Shown here: in pieces, positions 10,801 to 15,806 of the stretch
Layout of the letters: every line of letters begins with the position of its first letter
How positions within the stretch are numbered: position 1 is the first letter of the stretch
Source of the DNA: Euperipatoides rowelli
Lineage: Eukaryota; Onychophora; Udeonychophora; Euonychophora; Peripatopsidae
Direction: 5' to 3' (one strand)
DNA length: 15,806 nucleotides
Assembly (NCBI GenBank): GCA_003024985.2
Contig: PXIH01S0006868.1
Notes under the pieces: generated by a model
Databases searched by the model: none
Seen by the model: only the letters and a program-made list of their open reading frames with translations
What the model was told of the DNA's origin: nothing
Position numbers and translations under genes: made by a program

Positions 10801-13765
10801 ATTTTTTTAAGTGAAGAGTGAAAACATTGTTAGCTAGTGATGACATTTCCCCCCCTTTATATTAGTGTCTGCATAGCAACTATTTTGCACATTATATCAG
10901 CTTACATCAAAACTTTATATCACTTGGAAATAATCTTTTTTTCCTTTTTTCTTTACATAGGCAGTATTTTTTTCATTTAAATTAAGAATATTTGTCCACT
11001 TTTGTTTTAGAAACTAAAATTTTGTTTACTATGAATGTTCAAATTGTATATCGGTTAATTGGACATAATAAATAGTTTAAGAATTGTTTTGAAAAAAATA
11101 ATATGTTCATGTAATTTAAAGCAAAACATGGATAGTTCTATAAGCTGGATTTAATTGTTAATTATGAAAAAATAAACAAAAAACTTACTATGGACACTTG
11201 GACAGACTAATCTATAACCTTAATTGGAATATAATTGTGTTTCGAAGCCAGTAACAGCGACATCTACAGTCGGCACGGGAACTATTTTTAGAAACTTTAG
11301 TTTTGTTTTCTCTTAGATAAAAAAAAATCGGTAACAGGCTTAAACAAAAAAAAAATGTTTGATGCTCGTGTAATGGGCTTAAACAAAAAGATGTTTGATG
11401 CCCGTAAAACGGTCTTATTCACTAGTCTTTAATTAAAACAATTCAAAATTATTGTTTTGTAAAAGCTTGACAAATTTTTTTAATGATAAATTATTTGTTA
11501 AATTAGCATATTTTTGGCATTTAGTTTAAGAAGTTAATGAATATTGTTTATTAGTAGGCCTATATAGTACTTTTAGAATAATTAATAAAGCACAACCATA
11601 TTTTAAAAGATGGAAATATTTTGTGTTTTCTGGGCATCTGTTTTAGCAAAATGTCCAGGCTGGACATAGATTTTTTATATACAGTAGTTATACAGATGGA
11701 AATTAAACAACATACAGTATTTACCTGTGGGCAGGATGGACAGTTTTTAGGTTTGCAATTAAGATGACCAGCAAAACAGGAGCAGATATCACAATTCTTC
11801 TTCTCATACAGTTCTCCAGGCTACCAAAGAAAAGAAAAAAGATTGATTTTTTTGCAGTGGTTTTTAATTTGTTTTAGATCCCTATTTCATTTATTTTCTT
11901 TATAAATTAATCAATCTATCCAATTCATTTGTCATAGCTTTTGACTAAAAATGATATAATTAAAAAAAAAAAACTATTAATTTCCATTCACTAAAAATAT
12001 TGATTCTCAAAAATGATTTACTCATAATCACTATTCCTATTACAAAAAAAAAAAAAAATCTTTCCAACCACAAACAATTTTCATGATTTTCACTTCCAAA
12101 GAAACATAAAAGCACTAAAAAAAAAAAAAATCACAATCTAAAAATCTTAAAAGATCCTGTTTTCCTTTCTTAAAATTATACAAAATACTGTCTATTTTAG
12201 TTATTAATGTTATACTAGAGAACACATAATGATGTAGATTCTTACCATTCATATTGTGCACAATTGAAACATAAAAATACACAAAAAAAAAAAAATGTTT
12301 TGACCTGGAGTGAAAAAAAAATCACAATCTAAAAATCTTAAAAGATCCTGTTTTCCTTTCTTAAAATTATACAAAATACTGTCTATTTTAGTTATTAATG
12401 TTATACTAGAGAACACATAATGATGTAGATTCTTACCATTCATATTGTGCACAATTGAAACATAAAAATACACAAAAAAAAAAAAATGTTTTGACCTGGA
12501 GTGAAACGCAAAAAAAAAAAATCATAATCTAAAAATCTTAAATGATCCTATTTTCCTTTCTTAATAAAAATTAAATAGATGATGGCAGAGAGATGAGAGT
12601 AGGATGTGTGGAATCTTAGATTTATTATGTAATTTGGTATTTATTAAACTGGGACAGATAGCCTACTAGGACTATGAGTATTTACAGTATTAAAAACATA
12701 TTCACAATTAATTAATATGTACAAATCTATTTACATATATAAAAAATGGGTTGCCATGAAAATGATTCCCCCCCCCCCCAAAGTATGCTAATCAGGTGAA
12801 ATAAGGATAAAAAAAAATAAGAAATGGATACAGAGCTTGTTTTTGGAGAAATGTAACTAGTATAGTTCTACATATATACAGTACACACACACACATTGTT
12901 TATATAATTTAGAAGTATTGATCAATCACACTCTTGATCTTGTACAATCTTTTTTTTACCAGTTATACTATATACCAATGAAAATCTCTTTGTACGCACT
13001 TGCTAGAAAATTGTAGTATTCTAATTGGAACTATTTTCTCAATTCGCATAGCAAAACTTGCTTCCATGATGTCATCATGAGTCACAGGACTAAATATTTT
13101 CTAGGATAATGTAACATATTCTCTCATTTCTTTTTTTTTTTTTAAAAAAAGTAGAAAACAAATGTCTCAGAAAGACTACTACTTTTATCAAATCTTTTAT
13201 TTTTTGGAGGAACATTTCAATTTCTATTTGTTTAAACAAAAAATGATTTAAATCACTATGTTATCCTAGGTAAAATTTAGTCATGTGACTGTTTATTATG
13301 CAGCATGAAATAATATTGCAACTGGTATTTTAAAAAACCAGCTTATAATAATTCAAAAATAACAAATATAAAAATTATTTTAAGGTTCTCTGCCATTGTG
13401 AAAAGGGGCTTTAAAAAAACAAGCCTACCTAATTACGGATAGATTATTGATTTGAGGCAGGCCTGATATTGCATAATAGGTACTGTAAGTGACCTTTTAT
13501 TTTTTTAAATTTTTTTATTCTGATGAATGTTTGTACATTAAAAAAAAAAGCCTTACTTTAATATTTTTGTTTTCAACAATACAAGGACAATCCAGTTGCT
13601 CAACACACTGAAAACCATTACAGAATAAATCTTCAGGACATTGGTCAGGACAATTTTGTGCATCAGTAATTTCAGGACACAATATTACCACTTTAGGAGG
13701 GACAGGTTTAGAAGTAGTAGTGTAGAATTTTGAAATAGTAGATGATGTCAGTTGTGTTAATGGTG
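1674..13765 (-). CDS. Multi-exon secreted TIL/LDLa/VWD/C8 protein, internal part (8 exons)
   Basis: Exons in transcript order are 13765-13557, 11820-11725, 9349-9196, 8163-8104, 7218-7090, 5075-4816, 3567-3359 and 1876-1674. Join phases are 0, 0, 1, 1, 1, 0 and 2, and all agree, giving 1320 nt and 439 open codons. The domains seen are a Thr/Ser linker, TIL (about residues 29-69), TILa/VWC-like (70-101), LDLa (about 118-151), Thr/Pro linker (153-173), VWD (about 177-345) and C8 (about 367-439). Such proteins are secreted, disulfide-bonded and often multimeric (SCO-spondin, zonadhesin, mucins, IgGFc-binding-like); that role is inferred from the family. No start codon, signal peptide or certain stop lies in the window, so both ends are missing. 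The exact orthologue is unresolved. Confidence 0.9.
1877..2388. other. Intron E7-E8, part left of duplication copy 2
   Basis: AT-rich intron sequence. An open frame from 2205 runs into the poly-A at 2389. Its NVPYQKH..LRKL stretch vaguely recalls the F-D-x-V-P-H region of LINE reverse transcriptase, but it is too short and degraded to call. Confidence 0.4.
2389..3435. repeat. Perfect direct duplication, copy 2 (probable source)
   Basis: This copy is continuous with the intact E7 and its acceptor, so it is probably the original. It begins at a 21-A run preceded by CGCTTATC. The open frame at 2740-3027 (same as 352-639) has no ATG start and is read from TTG. Its end (a PW pair followed by basic residues) loosely resembles the endonuclease-RT linker of LINEs, but this is weak. 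Confidence 0.95.
3359..3567 (-). CDS. Exon E7: end of VWD domain and start of C8 domain
   Basis: The exon has 209 nt: 69 codons and two bases. The acceptor is CTTTATTAG|GC and the donor is CTCAA|GTAAGA. It carries the VWD signature GMCGNFNN, then DDFQTPQG and FGASWK, with the DDF calcium-site acids kept. The usual CGLCG reads NGMCG, so its first cysteine is absent. CLIEECPPEDQAV and ETCGLL follow, ending the VWD domain and starting C8. One N-glycosylation sequon (NIS) is present. Bases 3359-3435 are repeated exactly at 971-1047. Confidence 0.92.
3568..4815. other. Intron E6-E7
   Basis: Non-coding and AT-rich. It holds a plus-strand open frame at 3636-3833 (65 codons, no family recognised) and an interrupted inverted repeat (TTTGCTTG at 3999-4006 against CAAGCAAA at 4031-4038). 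A TAGGCCTA-type motif is at about 4206, and the microsatellite is listed separately. Confidence 0.6.
4658..4764. repeat. Interrupted (AAT)n microsatellite
   Basis: About 100 bases of AAT/ATA triplets with single-base interruptions, ending about 50 bases before the E6 donor in genomic order. Confidence 0.85.
4816..5075 (-). CDS. Exon E6: middle of von Willebrand type D domain
   Basis: The exon has 260 nt: two bases and 86 codons, phase 0 at its end. The acceptor is TAAATTCTAG|TC and the donor is ATTGAA|GTAAAT. The join with E5 forms an Ile codon and gives RFRVK-I-QQECSPK, the usual VWD strand before the N-C-x(n)-C loop. Later segments are CPRSLEIKMYG, YIEVNG and FTVHWSTDYTVKIE, matching the V-x-V-x-V-N-G and I-x-V-x-W strands of the fold. 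Continuing past the donor would add about a dozen codons of intron before a stop. Confidence 0.9.
5595..5624. repeat. Paired AGCCGGGTG motifs
   Basis: AGCCGGGTG occurs at 5595-5603 and again at 5616-5624, followed by GTGCAC. Such a GC-rich pair in AT-rich sequence resembles the edge of a short DNA transposon, but no ends could be mapped. Confidence 0.4.
6172..6209. repeat. Nested palindrome in intron E5-E6
   Basis: A perfect 16-bp palindrome (ATCACATTAATGTGAT, 6184-6199) is flanked by CATATT (6172-6177) and AATATG (6204-6209), so a larger cruciform is possible. Confidence 0.6.
6614..6674. repeat. 61-nt near-perfect hairpin
   Basis: A 26-base arm (6614-6639) pairs with 6649-6674 with only three mismatches, across a 9-base loop (AACTCTGCA). 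The arms begin TTATCTACTCT and end AGAGTAGATAA. The size fits a short MITE or a miRNA-precursor-like foldback; the sequence alone cannot decide. A second small hairpin (TTCCTAC, CTTT loop, GTAGGAA) lies at 6730-6747. Confidence 0.8.
7002..7024. repeat. (ACT)n microsatellite
   Basis: About seven uninterrupted TAC/ACT triplets, some 65 bases past the E5 donor on the minus strand. Confidence 0.9.
7090..7218 (-). CDS. Exon E5: start of von Willebrand type D domain
   Basis: The exon has 129 nt: two bases, 42 codons and one base. The acceptor is CAATTTTAG|GT and the donor is AAA A|GTAGGT. The peptide opens with VCELIGDEFNTFD and continues YKYVICDHILFQD and PRFRVK. These match the first strands of VWD domains (C-x-V-x-G-D-x-x-x-x-TFDG and C-x-Y-x-L). 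The calcium-binding Asp of TFD is kept, the following Gly is Glu, and the GDPH autocleavage motif of some relatives reads GDEF, so self-cleavage is not expected. The domain continues in E6. Confidence 0.9.
7219..8103. other. Intron E4-E5
   Basis: Non-coding. About 7585-8030 is noticeably less AT-rich than its surroundings (it contains GGGGCCCGG) and could be an old repeat insertion, but I recognise no coding or terminal signature in it. Confidence 0.5.
8104..8163 (-). CDS. Exon E4: short Thr/Pro linker exon
   Basis: The exon has 60 nt: two bases, 19 codons and one base, phase 1 to phase 1. The acceptor is CATTTCAG|CA and the donor is CCAG|GTAAAC. The peptide (TTPYYTPPPLTTVPPLIPP) is almost only Thr, Pro, Tyr, Leu and Val, as in mucin-type spacers likely to be O-glycosylated. 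It separates the LDLa repeat from the VWD domain. Skipping it would keep the frame, because E3 ends and E5 begins in the same phase. It is too short to identify alone; support comes from both splice sites and the phase match. Confidence 0.8.
8164..8737. other. Intron E3-E4, part next to E4
   Basis: I see nothing supportable here beyond AT-rich intron sequence and scattered TACAGTA-type motifs. Part may belong to the Helitron-like element that ends at 8812, whose left end was not found. Confidence 0.4.
8738..8766. repeat. T17-G12 homopolymer junction
   Basis: Seventeen T are followed directly by twelve G. The run lies just inside the putative Helitron-like 3' end. Lengths in such tracts are error-prone. 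Confidence 0.9.
8767..8812 (+). mobile_element. Helitron-like 3' terminus
   Basis: A 6-bp hairpin (ACCTGG 8784-8789, CCGGGT 8796-8801, one G-T wobble) lies 11 bases before a terminal CTAG (8809-8812), followed by T. Helitrons end in a short GC-rich hairpin about 10-12 bases before CTRR and insert between A and T. The 5' TC end and any coding part were not found, so this is a candidate non-autonomous end only. Confidence 0.45.
9196..9349 (-). CDS. Exon E3: LDL-receptor class A repeat
   Basis: The exon has 154 nt, 51 codons plus one base. The acceptor is GTCGATAG|CA, the weakest of the set: its pyrimidine tract is poor, but an in-frame TAG lies directly upstream, so the exon cannot extend further. 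The donor is GAA A|GTATGTC. After a short cysteine cluster (DDCKCECQKCPPGQ) come the six cysteines of an LDLa repeat with WCNG and DCPDDEINC. Compared with the usual CDG and DGSDE, the first calcium-site Asp is Asn and the Cys5-Cys6 loop is shortened, though several acidic residues remain. LDLa repeats bind calcium and protein ligands. Confidence 0.88.
9582..10316 (-). mobile_element. 5'-truncated LINE (non-LTR retrotransposon) tail
   Basis: Read on the minus strand, about 10310-10120 encodes QPSIDYGNS, KHLEKIFGNLTKKI and YEIRLKEITVLSVMQRK. This is the typical thumb and post-RT region of LINE reverse transcriptase (P-x-x-x-Y-G, L-E-x-x-Q, Y-x-x-R-L, L-x-x-R). One frameshift falls near 10110-10130. 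After it, 10068-9859 encodes the usual C-terminal tail (RNIWVWNDLS, GHFKKHLKIY). A 3' UTR follows with an 8-bp hairpin (9614-9621 with 9628-9635), an AATAAA signal (9604-9609) and an A-rich end at 9571-9581. The clade (CR1/L2/Jockey type) is not resolved. Catalytic RT motifs are absent because of the truncation. Confidence 0.85.
10315..10338. repeat. Perfect 24-bp palindrome at the LINE truncation point
   Basis: ATATACTGTATA is followed directly by its reverse complement. It sits exactly where LINE coding similarity stops, so it may mark the insertion junction. Confidence 0.85.
10339..11336. other. Intron E2-E3, between LINE and 39-bp repeat
   Basis: Mostly AT-rich and non-coding. 10440-10600 holds diverged direct motifs (TTAATTAACATC twice) in a less AT-rich patch of unknown origin. 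A GT donor-like site near 11190 was examined and rejected as an exon because of in-frame stops. Confidence 0.45.
11337..11411. repeat. 39-bp tandem repeat, two copies
   Basis: GGCTTAAACAAAA..ATGTTTGATGC recurs with a period of 39 bases (11337-11375 and 11376-11411), with small differences in the A-run and the tail. Confidence 0.8.
11725..11820 (-). CDS. Exon E2: TILa / VWC-like module
   Basis: The exon has 96 nt, 32 codons, phase 0 at both ends. The acceptor follows a long pyrimidine tract (TTTCTTTGGTAG|CC) and the donor is CAG|GTAAAT. The peptide begins PGELYEKKNCDICSC and ends NCKPKNCPSCPQ. The PGE start with a CxxCxC cluster and a later C(4)C(2)C spacing is the usual segment after a TIL domain (TILa, or the first half of a VWC module). 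Because the exon is symmetric and a multiple of three, skipping it would keep the frame (E1 joins E3 in phase 0). Confidence 0.87.
11821..12130. other. Intron E1-E2, part next to E2
   Basis: AT-rich with several A-runs (for example near 12043-12057 and 12117-12130); no gene or clear element seen. Confidence 0.5.
12131..12566. repeat. Tandem repeat of 191-200 bp, about 2.2 copies
   Basis: Units begin with TCACAATCTAAAAATC at 12131 and 12322, and with the variant TCATAATCT at 12522, each after an A-run. Units 1 and 2 look identical apart from A-run length and a short insertion in the spacer (GAAACGC); the third is partial and diverged, ending near 12566. An open frame across the join (12249-12473, minus) is a by-product. 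Confidence 0.9.
12567..13556. other. Intron E1-E2, part next to E1
   Basis: Non-coding. It holds a C12 run (12768-12779), an (AC)n run (12883-12895) and a 15-bp interrupted palindrome (CATGATG-T-CATCATG, near 13066). No gene or clear element is seen. Confidence 0.5.
13557..13765 (-). CDS. Exon E1: Thr/Ser-rich linker and TIL domain
   Basis: The exon has 209 nt: two bases of a split codon, then 69 codons. The acceptor is ATCTTAG|CA and the donor is AAA|GTAAGG, phase 0. The first 25 or so residues are rich in Thr, Ser, Pro and Lys (FYTTTSKPVPPK), as in O-glycosylated spacers. The rest carries closely spaced cysteines (LCPE, NCPDQCPED, FCNG, QCVEQLDCPC), which fits the trypsin-inhibitor-like (TIL) fold; the CPC near the end is a TIL hallmark. 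The domain continues straight into E2. The preceding exon must end in phase 1 and was not found up to 15806. The other two frames contain stops. Confidence 0.87.
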
Positions 13766-14668
13766 CTAAGATATGAGAAAAATTGAAATTAGAATAAGTT
13801 AATCTTTTTTTATTTTCTTGAATAAATTGAAAATAAAATATTTAGTCAGAGATATTCATATACAATACTAAAAAAAAAAAGATGATTAAAAATAAACTAT
13901 TTTAAATAAAATCGAATGGTTCAAGCCCTATAACAAAATTCCATATATTATGGATGGGTACTTTTCAATATGATCATTGATAGGTCATAATTTAACAAGT
14001 GATACATATTGTGTATAACATACTATCAATATTGTAGCCTATGTAGAATTAAATTGGCATCTGCCAAGCCTACCAAACTAAAAAATTCTATTGATCTTTA
14101 TCATTTGCAATTTTTTGGTCCTTATCCTGATCTCTAATTCTGCAGTCAAATTTTGTGCCGTTGTCTATTCAAGAACATTTATGATCAAGTAGCTATGAGC
14201 TGCTTGATGTATATTATTTATTCCAAGACATTAGTCTCTGAAAATCCACTTACTATTGTAATTTTAAATAAAAAAAATCAAACGACTAAATCGAGATATT
14301 ATCATATATAACTTCATAAAACATTAATATAATATAAACTAAATATTTGATAGATATGCCAGATTTAATATTATTGAAAACCACACAAAAAATATATATG
14401 GCATAAATATCATTAGAAAGTAAATAACATAATTACAAAACTCAAAAGATTCTTTTACTACAGAAATTAACAATATACTACATTATCTATTATGTAATCA
14501 AAAGATTAAACTATTTTTCTAGCAAAATAATAATTGAAATAATAAACCTTTCATAAAAATATGGTATAATTCCAAAAGGCTGGAAAAAAGGGTTGCTTTC
14601 TTTAAAGTTTAAAAAAGGCAATAAAATAAATATTTTGGATTATAGTGCAACTGAACAGAGAACATAAA
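13766..14668. other. Intron upstream of E1, part without recognisable element
   Basis: AT-rich. No exon ending in phase 1 was found here on the minus strand. The left part of the copia copy (gag, protease, early integrase) is not recognisable. Confidence 0.45.
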
Positions 14669-15558
14669 AAATTTAATGATGATCGTGGAATAGAGAACAT
14701 CTTTATTGGTTACTCGGACCATATAAAAGATTAAACATTGTGGAACAGAAACAAAAACAATTTGTTCCTGAGCACAAATGAACAATTCAATTAAAAATGT
14801 TTCTTCTGAAATAAAATAATGAAAGTACCAATGAGAAAGATGTAAATTATATGCTAATCATCGATGATATCAAGTTGATGAAAATGAACAAGGATATAGC
14901 TGTTGAAGGACAAAAAAAAATCCAACTACCAAACTATCGAGCAGATAACTTATAAGAAGTTGCAGTCCAACTTTTCAGTGTATGAAAACAAAAAATGTTC
15001 TACTATGAAAATGAACAGTAAAACCAAATATATGAAGTAAAGACTAGAAGTTCCAGAAAGACTAGAAGTTCTCATGAGTGAACATGTGGAAAAATGGCAA
15101 GAAGCTATGAAAAAGAAAGCTGCAACATTGGAAGAAGACAACACCTGGATTCTTGTAACCAAGGGAAATAATTATCACATTATTCAATCAAAATTGGTTT
15201 TCAAGATAAAAATAAATAAAAATGGTGAAGTGAAAGAATATGCTGTTGATCAGATTTTTGAAAACAAAAGTTAACTTGTGACTATATATGTTGATAATCA
15301 GGGTACAATTTTTATGGCTAACAAGGTAGCTTACTTTTGGAGCAAAACAAACACATGCAGATTAAACAACAAAGGAAAAAAAATTCTGAAAATAATATTG
15401 CAGATTTTAATAAAGTGTCTTACCAAAGATGAAGAAAAAAATATATAACCAGAAACTCAATCTGAAGAAACATTAACTTTAAATTATTTTGCATAAAATG
15501 ATACCTTGTCATAGAACTAGAACTGATAATTGTTTTTGAACAATTTTAACAAAGATGG
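14669..15558 (+). mobile_element. Decayed, internally deleted Ty1/copia retrotransposon
   Basis: Pieces appear in the normal order on the plus strand. 14669-14731 encodes NDDRGIENIFIGYSDHIKD then a stop, matching the copia G-Y-S motif after integrase. 15074-15274 encodes EKWQEAM..LEEDNTWILV..LVFKIKINKNGEVKEY, the start of copia reverse transcriptase. In the same frame, right after a TAA, 15275-15448 encodes YVDNQGTIFMANK and SKTNT, the copia RNase H start. About 300 residues normally lie between the last two, including the catalytic YVDD, so the RT core has been deleted. Stops and frameshifts make it inactive. A small tandem repeat (AGACTAGAAGTTC at 15041 and 15059) lies within it. Confidence 0.85.
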
Positions 15559-15806
15559 TGTTGTAGATAATTAATATTTAAAGCTGGTATGTAGCAAAGT
15601 TTCTCTTTTCTGTCAATAGATGGCAATTTTGTATGGTAAATTTTTAATTCTAGTTTTGTTTTACTCTCATATAAAAAGAAAAAGCCTTTAAAAGCCTAAT
15701 TTTAGCTAAACCTTCACTATTTATTTTATTTATTTATTTAAATCTAAAGGTTCAAGCTTTCGCTTATATAGCTATAATCAGGTTGAAATATGTTTCCCTA
15801 GCTGTC
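15559..15806 (+). mobile_element. Possible start of the copia 3' LTR
   Basis: AAAGATGG (a degenerate polypurine tract) is followed by TGTTGTAGATAATTAATA at 15559. Copia LTRs commonly begin TGTTG directly after a purine tract. The right end is not seen, and a (TTTA)n run lies at about 15719-15741. Without a matching 5' LTR this stays tentative. Confidence 0.4.

Noticed and set aside
11185-11290. Possible extra exon ending at a GTAAGT-like donor on the minus strand
   Set aside because: The frames needed to join E2 (phase 0) and E3 (phase 0) contain a TAG, while E2-E3 already join correctly.
12249-12473. 74-codon minus-strand frame
   Set aside because: It spans two units of a tandem repeat and repeats its own sequence; an artefact of the repeat.
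1-15806. CRISPR arrays, operons, tRNA or rRNA genes
   Set aside because: No regularly spaced repeats with unique spacers, no compact prokaryotic gene layout and no recognisable RNA gene were seen; spliced exons show nuclear animal DNA.

Overview
This is a strongly AT-rich stretch of nuclear DNA from an animal (I estimate about three quarters A+T, not counted). It holds eight consecutive exons of one large extracellular protein gene on the minus strand, from position 13765 down to 1674. Every junction has a GT donor and an AG acceptor, and the reading-frame phases agree at all seven joins, giving 439 uninterrupted codons. The encoded order is: Thr/Ser-rich linker, TIL domain, TILa/VWC-like module, LDL-receptor class A repeat, short Thr/Pro linker, von Willebrand type D (VWD) domain, C8 domain. 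This is the vocabulary of SCO-spondin, zonadhesin, gel-forming mucins and IgGFc-binding-like proteins. The exact orthologue and the species cannot be fixed from sequence alone. High AT and many microsatellites would suit a cnidarian such as a hydrozoan, but other AT-rich invertebrates are possible. Both ends of the gene lie outside the window.

Layout, left to right: 1-1047 is a perfect copy of 2389-3435, and the copy breaks inside exon E7, leaving a 77-base exon stump (971-1047). 1048-1673 has an AT-rich hairpin microsatellite and a GC-richer inverted repeat. 1674-1876 is exon E8 (C8). 3359-3567 is E7 (end of VWD, start of C8). 4816-5075 is E6 (middle of VWD). 7090-7218 is E5 (start of VWD). 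8104-8163 is E4 (Thr/Pro linker). 9196-9349 is E3 (LDLa). 11725-11820 is E2 (TILa/VWC-like). 13557-13765 is E1 (linker and TIL).

The introns carry the repeats. There is a 5'-truncated, frameshifted LINE tail (minus strand, 9582-10316), a Helitron-like 3' end (to 8812), a 61-nt near-perfect hairpin (6614-6674), a tandem repeat of 191-200 bp (12131-12566), a 39-bp tandem repeat (11337-11411), and many microsatellites and homopolymers. Right of E1, in the intron leading to an unseen upstream exon, lies a decayed, internally deleted Ty1/copia retrotransposon (plus strand, about 14669-15558) with a possible 3' LTR start at 15559.

The exons work together as one secreted, cysteine-rich, probably O-glycosylated protein segment. 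I found no operon, CRISPR array, RNA gene or prokaryote-type system. The observations most worth checking are the perfect 1047-bp duplication that splits an exon (recent duplication or assembly error), the loss of the first cysteine of the VWD CGLC motif, two exons that could be skipped without a frame change, and the 61-nt hairpin.
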